From positions 84,895,270 to 84,959,269 of the forward strand of contig CM048846.1 in NCBI GenBank assembly GCA_026545225.1: 64,000 bases of DNA, read 5' to 3'. The stretch is from Cornus controversa (taxonomy: Eukaryota > Streptophyta > Magnoliopsida > Cornales > Cornaceae). The position numbers and the translations under genes are program-made. The notes beneath the pieces were generated by a model. The model was not told the origin of the DNA, did no database searches, and saw nothing but the letters and a program-made list of their open reading frames with translations. Positions 59,192 through 64,000 of this stretch are shown in pieces. Positions within the stretch are counted from its first letter, which is position 1; each line of letters begins with the position of its first letter.

Positions 59192-62100
59192 TCATACCTT
59201 CACTTTAGCTGCAGCTTCCTTGATTTGCTCAATTGTGAAAATACCAAAGAATTCATCATCTACCACTGCATTAATTACTGCGAAAGCAACATCATCAACG
59301 CTAACAGGCGGGGCAAAGATTAGATCAGATGCAGGGAGAGAACTCAAAGGTTTGGTTAAGTTCTCCGAAGCACGCAGAATTTTCTCCATTGGCTCTCCTA
59401 TCAAATCCAAAGGGATCTCAAAGCCATCCACTCTTCTTTTCCCATATATAAAACCTGGTCTTAGCACGACACCTGCAGAAGTTCAAATCAATAAACCGTT
59501 GACACCATAACATAGCAGAGAAATAGTGCAAACCATACAAATCTACTAAAGGATATCCATCTTATTGCAAATTGAGAAGGAAATGATGCATACACGTGTG
59601 CCGTTGTCTTCAAGGGCAATGAAAACAAATCAACTTCAGTTAAGAAAAAAAAAAAAAGTTATCTTAGAACAGTGTTCTAAACTTCTAATGATGCTCTGTA
59701 CAAGGATTTTGGAGGTTTATAGTACCTTGTGAGAAAGGTGAATTAACAAACTTAACAACCAACACAACACAGGTAGTAATTTATAATGCTTGCTTCTTGT
59801 GCTATTTATTCAGAAAAGAGGAATGCTAGTAACAGTATCAGCAAAAATAAACATTTTGAACTTCGCCCCATACGGCCTACACATGCACTCCACTAAGGAG
59901 TAAAGAATTCTACAACCTAATTAAAATTTCAAAATGGGTAAGAAATTGGAAGGGAGCTCTCTTCTTCAATACAATGACCCAAAGTCTCCATTCCAACGGT
60001 TTCTCCCTCAACCAGAATAGGCCCTTGTAGTGGAGAGACGTTTTGACAATAAACTCAATCACAAAGTCAGTAACCAGTTGTGGTCTCTCAACCTCCCAAC
60101 AGATCTCTATCATGCCTCCACCTTCAGCCAAAAAGCCATGGCAATTGTCACCACCCACACTTCAATGGCATTACCACTCCTCACCTCCTCATCATCAGCA
60201 CAATCATTCCCACACATCAAATTTGAAAACAGCTTTTTTCCTTCTACTAAAGTCCAATCTCTGACCTTCACTGGCTCACACTCTAAGAAGCATGGACACT
60301 TCTATGAAGTGCCGTGTCCGTGTCAGACACCGACACTTTATGGACACTCCTAGACACGTCTCTGATGCTTCATGGCCGTGTTCATAATTTAAAAATAATT
60401 TATATTATTTCAGACACTTGACCGACACATCTCGGACACTTCAACACATTCCGGACACATGACCACAACATCCCACACCATTTGTCTTTATGAAACAAAC
60501 ACGATACTCTTAGAAACAACATTATGCACATACATCAAAGTGTCCAACCTCCATTTCCTTAAAAAATTGACATTAAACAAATGTGAAAGTACGTAATGAA
60601 AAAAAAAAACATAACTATAATGATAGGATAGGATAGTAATATAATATATAATATAATATAATATATTCTTCTTAATATTCGAATAGTTTCAATTTCTAAC
60701 TTAAGTAACTTAGCATAGAAATTATAAATTAATTAATGTTCTATAATTGTCTTATTCAATAGATATATAAATGAAAATTTATATTTATATTAGGTGTGTC
60801 CATGCGGCATCTGTGTCCTACTTTTTGAGAGTTTGACGTGTCGGCGTATCTGTGTCGTATCGTGTTCGTGTCCTGTGTCCGTGTCCATGCTTCTTAGCTG
60901 ACACTAGAGGCAAATATAGCCACTGATCTTAAAGACTTAATCCACAATATTAGTTCAGCGAAAGGGTTTAATCATTTTGTTCAGAAAATTTGAAGTTCAT
61001 TTGGGGGAAGTCTCTCTATTAAAAATTGAAAACATAATTATGAATCTCAAATACTGACTTTTCCTTGAAAATTTCCTCTTACCTTTTTAAAACGATAATG
61101 ATTGAAGAAACAATTACAGCACCAACCATCGATTGAAATTCGAAGGGTCATTACTGGGTAGAGGAAAGAATGCCAAGAGTTGCACGAGAAACTAAGGCAT
61201 GGCCGCACAGAGGCTCCTATTGGGGGTCAAATCTCTGTGTGTGTAATGACCATTGAGGAAGAAAAAGATAGCTAGTGCCAAACGAACAAGAAGAGTTATG
61301 ACGAAAATCAAGAAAATGGTCAAAGACAGTAAGAGAACTGATGGAAGAGCAAAATTTAAAAGCCAAAAATGGGTGGTCAAGGGTAGCAGGAAAGAAAGTA
61401 TAGATTTCTACTACTTTTCCCTTTGTGATAGAACAAAATAATGAAAAAAAGGTATAAGTCATTCTTCAATTTTTTATTTATTAATTTTCTAACTGGTTAC
61501 CCTTGAAAGCCTCCAAAGCAAAGGTCGTGTGTGACTTTACAATAGCAAAGGTTGAAAAGCAGTTATTGAACAGACTGAAGTTAGCATTCAACAGAGTATA
61601 ACCGGCTCTAGGTAAACAGTTAGTCTTATAAGTTTCCATTCTATATCCACCACTCTTGTTTGTGCACCATAGAAGTAATGCAATACTGCAATTCAAGTTG
61701 GCCCAGACATGACCAAAAAACTGAGAAGCAAGTTATAAATTACCGGAGTTTGGATATTTGGACAGAACCTCTGATTCTGCTTTCCTCTTTCCCGTGAAAT
61801 ACCCGGATGATAGTAAAAATGATGGTAGGTTATAATCATGAACCGAGATCAAGATGAACTTGGGAACACCTGCAAGAAAGATTAAAAAAAAGAAGAAATA
61901 CAACAGTTGGTGTTTTGTAGAAATAGAAACTAAATAAAACCAGACCTTTTATATGAAAATGAGAGACTAAAGCAACTAGAACAAAATAATGTTTGTGACA
62001 CAAATAAAATCTAAATAACTGGTTCTTCGTGAAATTGACTATTCATTACATTTCATTAAAATATTGAATTCGTTAGAGGAATTCTACTCTTCTGACAAAT

Positions 62101-64000
62101 TTTTCATATGGTTGCCAAAAAGACAGAATGAAAAGAGATTGAGGAAACCTACAACAGAAGCTCCAGCCATAATTTGTTACTGGGTACCTAGTTTTCGTTT
62201 CTAATGCTTTGTCGGTGATCAGATGGAGCAATGAGCATGAAGTAATTATAAATCGGCTTCCAAACTGGAAATTAAAAAAATAAGTGCAAACACCCACACA
62301 CGTGCACATATATATATAAGAAAGAGAAGGATAAGAAATACAGGTTCAATCAAAAACGATGCCACATGAAGCCATGTTGTATTGTCAGGATCTTGTAAAT
62401 CAACAACTCCTAAAAGGTCACAGGTCCAGTGAAATATTAAGGAAATGGAGAAGAAACTCACAATAACCTGAGCATGGTCATGTCACCATATTTTGATGTG
62501 GCATTTCAGCCATAAATATGATTTGCCACTTATCGCAAACAATGGTATTAAATGAATTCGTTTGATTATTGCATTAAAAGATCCATAAATTCAGAGCTTA
62601 TAGAAAAAGGCGAGAAAGCAGATCTTTATTTAACCTAACTTGTATTCCAATATATTTTCAGAGCATTTTTTGTGGATCTTCATTTTTCCCCCTCTGGATT
62701 TGTCAAAATTGCATTTTTCATATTTGATTATTGTGCTAAAAGATTCTACATTAGGAGCTTCTGGAAAAAAGGTGAGAAAGAGATCTTTAATTTAACCTAA
62801 ATTGTTACCAATATTTTTCAGAATACTGTTTGTGGGTCTTTTTTTTTTTTTGCCCTCAGGTATTCTGTAATCAGACTCATCAGCGACAATTCTGGATCTT
62901 ATATACCTAAAATTTTTCTTCAGATCAACTGGCAAATAAGAAATTATAGAAGTAGATTTATCAATATTTTGACAGGTTAAAAAAACCTGATGCATCAAGT
63001 TTGTACTATTAAAGAAAGACCTGATGTATTAAATGAAACCTAATTGTTAATAGTTTTCATTTTTCTGAACAAAGATACCCACTTTTCTAATGCCCCCATC
63101 TAAAACATATGCCTGCTATTGCCAAACGGAGAAGCTGCAGAAACCCAATATGACATTAGAAGAGTAGACTGGCCAATGTATGGACTCTCTCCTTATAAAG
63201 GAGAGGCTGATAGATGGGTCTGACAGAATGAATGCAAATAGAGATTGTAAAGAAAAATTGGTTCCTTGCATCCAAAGGGATTAGTCTGGACTCAACAGAC
63301 TGGGGACTTCCTAGTGTTACCAGATTAAAAAGTGTGCAGAAAAACCGTATCATTTTCTAATGGGAAAGAGAAAAACACCACCTGATGCAGAGATATCAGA
63401 AAGACTTTTAATATGGAAAATAACTGCATATTACAATAAATAACATGAATAGGGAGGGGAGAAAACACAAAAGGCATTGCCATAATCGGTTTACAACAAT
63501 TCCATACCAAAATCTTTTGCAGCACCAACTGCCACAACATTAGCCTCGCCATTAATTCTTTGCATCTGTTCCTCACTACCAAACCCTCCAAGGGTTGAAA
63601 CCACAGCAGTAGCCCCAACAAGTACTTCATCCCAGTTTGCGTAGAAAACATCTCCTGTGAGATATGAAGATGGTTCAGACAATTTGAATCTGTGGATTAA
63701 ACATTTGGTTTGAACTAGACAAGTCATAATCCATATTAATATATTAGTATGCAAAGTAACACATGCATATGACATGTGCAGAACAAATTCCCAAGAAGCC
63801 AGGCTAATATGGTCTATGGCCACAATTATACCTTAGCTTGAGTTTATAGTCCTACATCTGACCCAGTGCAGGAGTAACACAGGTTGCCGACCAATATGTG
63901 ATCAGCTGATTTGATCATAAGTAATCCAGTCAAGCATTTATAGTGATCTTACCTTGGAAGCTTACGTCAAGGTGCTTTATTGCGTTATAGTCATCCATCC
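59192..64000 (-). CDS. atypical SDR / NmrA-like NAD(P)-binding Rossmann protein, 3' part
   Basis: Exons on the minus strand: 64000-63953 (cut by the window edge), 63654-63508, 61869-61744 and 59472-59192; all joins are phase 1 with GT..AG borders. The readable protein runs from DYNAIKHLDVSFQG, through DVFYANWDEVLVGATAVV, STLGGFGSEEQMQRINGEAN, VPKFILISVHDYNLP and GYFTGKRKAESEVL, to VVLRPGFIYGKRRVDGFEIP and ends FTIEQIKEAAAKVKV. GGFG and YFTGK (the Tyr-x3-Lys pair) fit atypical short-chain dehydrogenases related to the complex I 39-kDa subunit and plant proteins sited in plastids or mitochondria. The glycine-rich dinucleotide motif and any targeting peptide are upstream, outside the window. Substrate unknown. 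Confidence 0.85.
60138..60282 (+). other. transit-peptide-like open segment inside an intron
   Basis: An ATG at 60138 opens MAIVTTHTSMALPLLTSSSS, rich in Ser/Thr/Ala with few acidic residues, like a plastid transit peptide. It lies antisense in the 2.3-kb last intron of the Rossmann gene and runs into the MITE at 60283. With the MITE removed the frame meets a stop at once. It may be the first-exon relic of a plastid-protein gene or a chance frame; no downstream exon was found. Confidence 0.2.
60283..60897. mobile_element. MITE (615 bp) with GGACAC-rich inverted ends
   Basis: Perfect 17-bp terminal inverted repeats CTAAGAAGCATGGACAC / GTGTCCATGCTTCTTAG enclose it. Inside each end are many GGACAC / GTGTCC and CGACAC / GTGTCG words, so the ends can fold back on each other. 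The flanks CTCACACT (60275-60282) and CTGACACT (60898-60905) match at seven of eight positions, suggesting an 8-bp target duplication as in hAT elements. The interior (60390-60790) is AT-rich and encodes nothing recognised. Confidence 0.85.
61870..63507 (-). other. intron of the Rossmann-protein gene
   Basis: Donor GTATGG at 63507 and acceptor TTGCAG at 61870 bound it. It contains T-rich DNA, including a diverged local duplication: AGATCTTTATTTAACCTAA at about 62620 recurs as AGATCTTTAATTTAACCTAA at about 62781. No nested gene is seen. Confidence 0.65.

Noticed and set aside
59220..59510. 96-codon + strand frame
   Set aside because: It is the antisense of the last exon of the Rossmann-protein gene.

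Overview
The window is nuclear DNA of a flowering plant, almost certainly a eudicot. It is AT-rich, has long introns with GT..AG borders, and carries plant-type LINE, Ty1/copia, Ty3/gypsy, Mutator-like and hAT-like elements. The host genes are also plant-type: an SMN homologue and an SDR-like Rossmann protein. I cannot name the species from the sequence.

Genes sit almost entirely in the right-hand 14 kb. A complete five-exon gene on the + strand (50314-58187) encodes a 311-residue plant Survival Motor Neuron homologue. It has the N-terminal Gemin2-binding motif and the C-terminal YG box but no recognisable Tudor domain. Tail to tail with it, the 3' four exons of an atypical short-chain dehydrogenase/NmrA-like protein lie on the - strand (59192 to the window edge). 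Its largest intron holds a 615-bp inverted-repeat transposon.

The left 50 kb is a graveyard of nested mobile elements and repeats. From left to right it holds: a CACTA-like relic; a tandem array leading into a copia-type polypurine tract and short LTR; a gypsy integrase fragment; the 3' end of a copia element whose LTR is interrupted by a solo LTR of another family (the uninterrupted site survives in a second copy near 14.3 kb); a Mutator-like MITE with perfect 9-bp target duplications; a cluster of gypsy LTR ends and primer-binding sites; a family of diverged duplicated segments (5.7-7.7, 18.8-19.0, 21.3-21.6 and 22.6-25.0 kb); a gypsy-type LTR; a LINE fragment; and a 6.4-kb satellite-like field built from a CACACTTAAAGT-type word that switches strand several times and contains a hAT-like MITE.

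Between 36.4 and 37.0 kb lies a rearranged small heat-shock-protein (HSP20) locus. It keeps a TATA box and an N-terminal targeting-type peptide. Part of its alpha-crystallin domain is present as an inverted repeat around a loop of about 106 nt, so a transcript from its own promoter would fold into a long hairpin. This is the most unusual item in the window.

From 44.4 to 50.1 kb there is a nest containing a Mutator-like MITE with near-perfect palindromes and a dead, 5'-truncated L1-type LINE flanked by 11-bp target duplications. No RNA genes, CRISPR arrays or bacterial-type features were seen.
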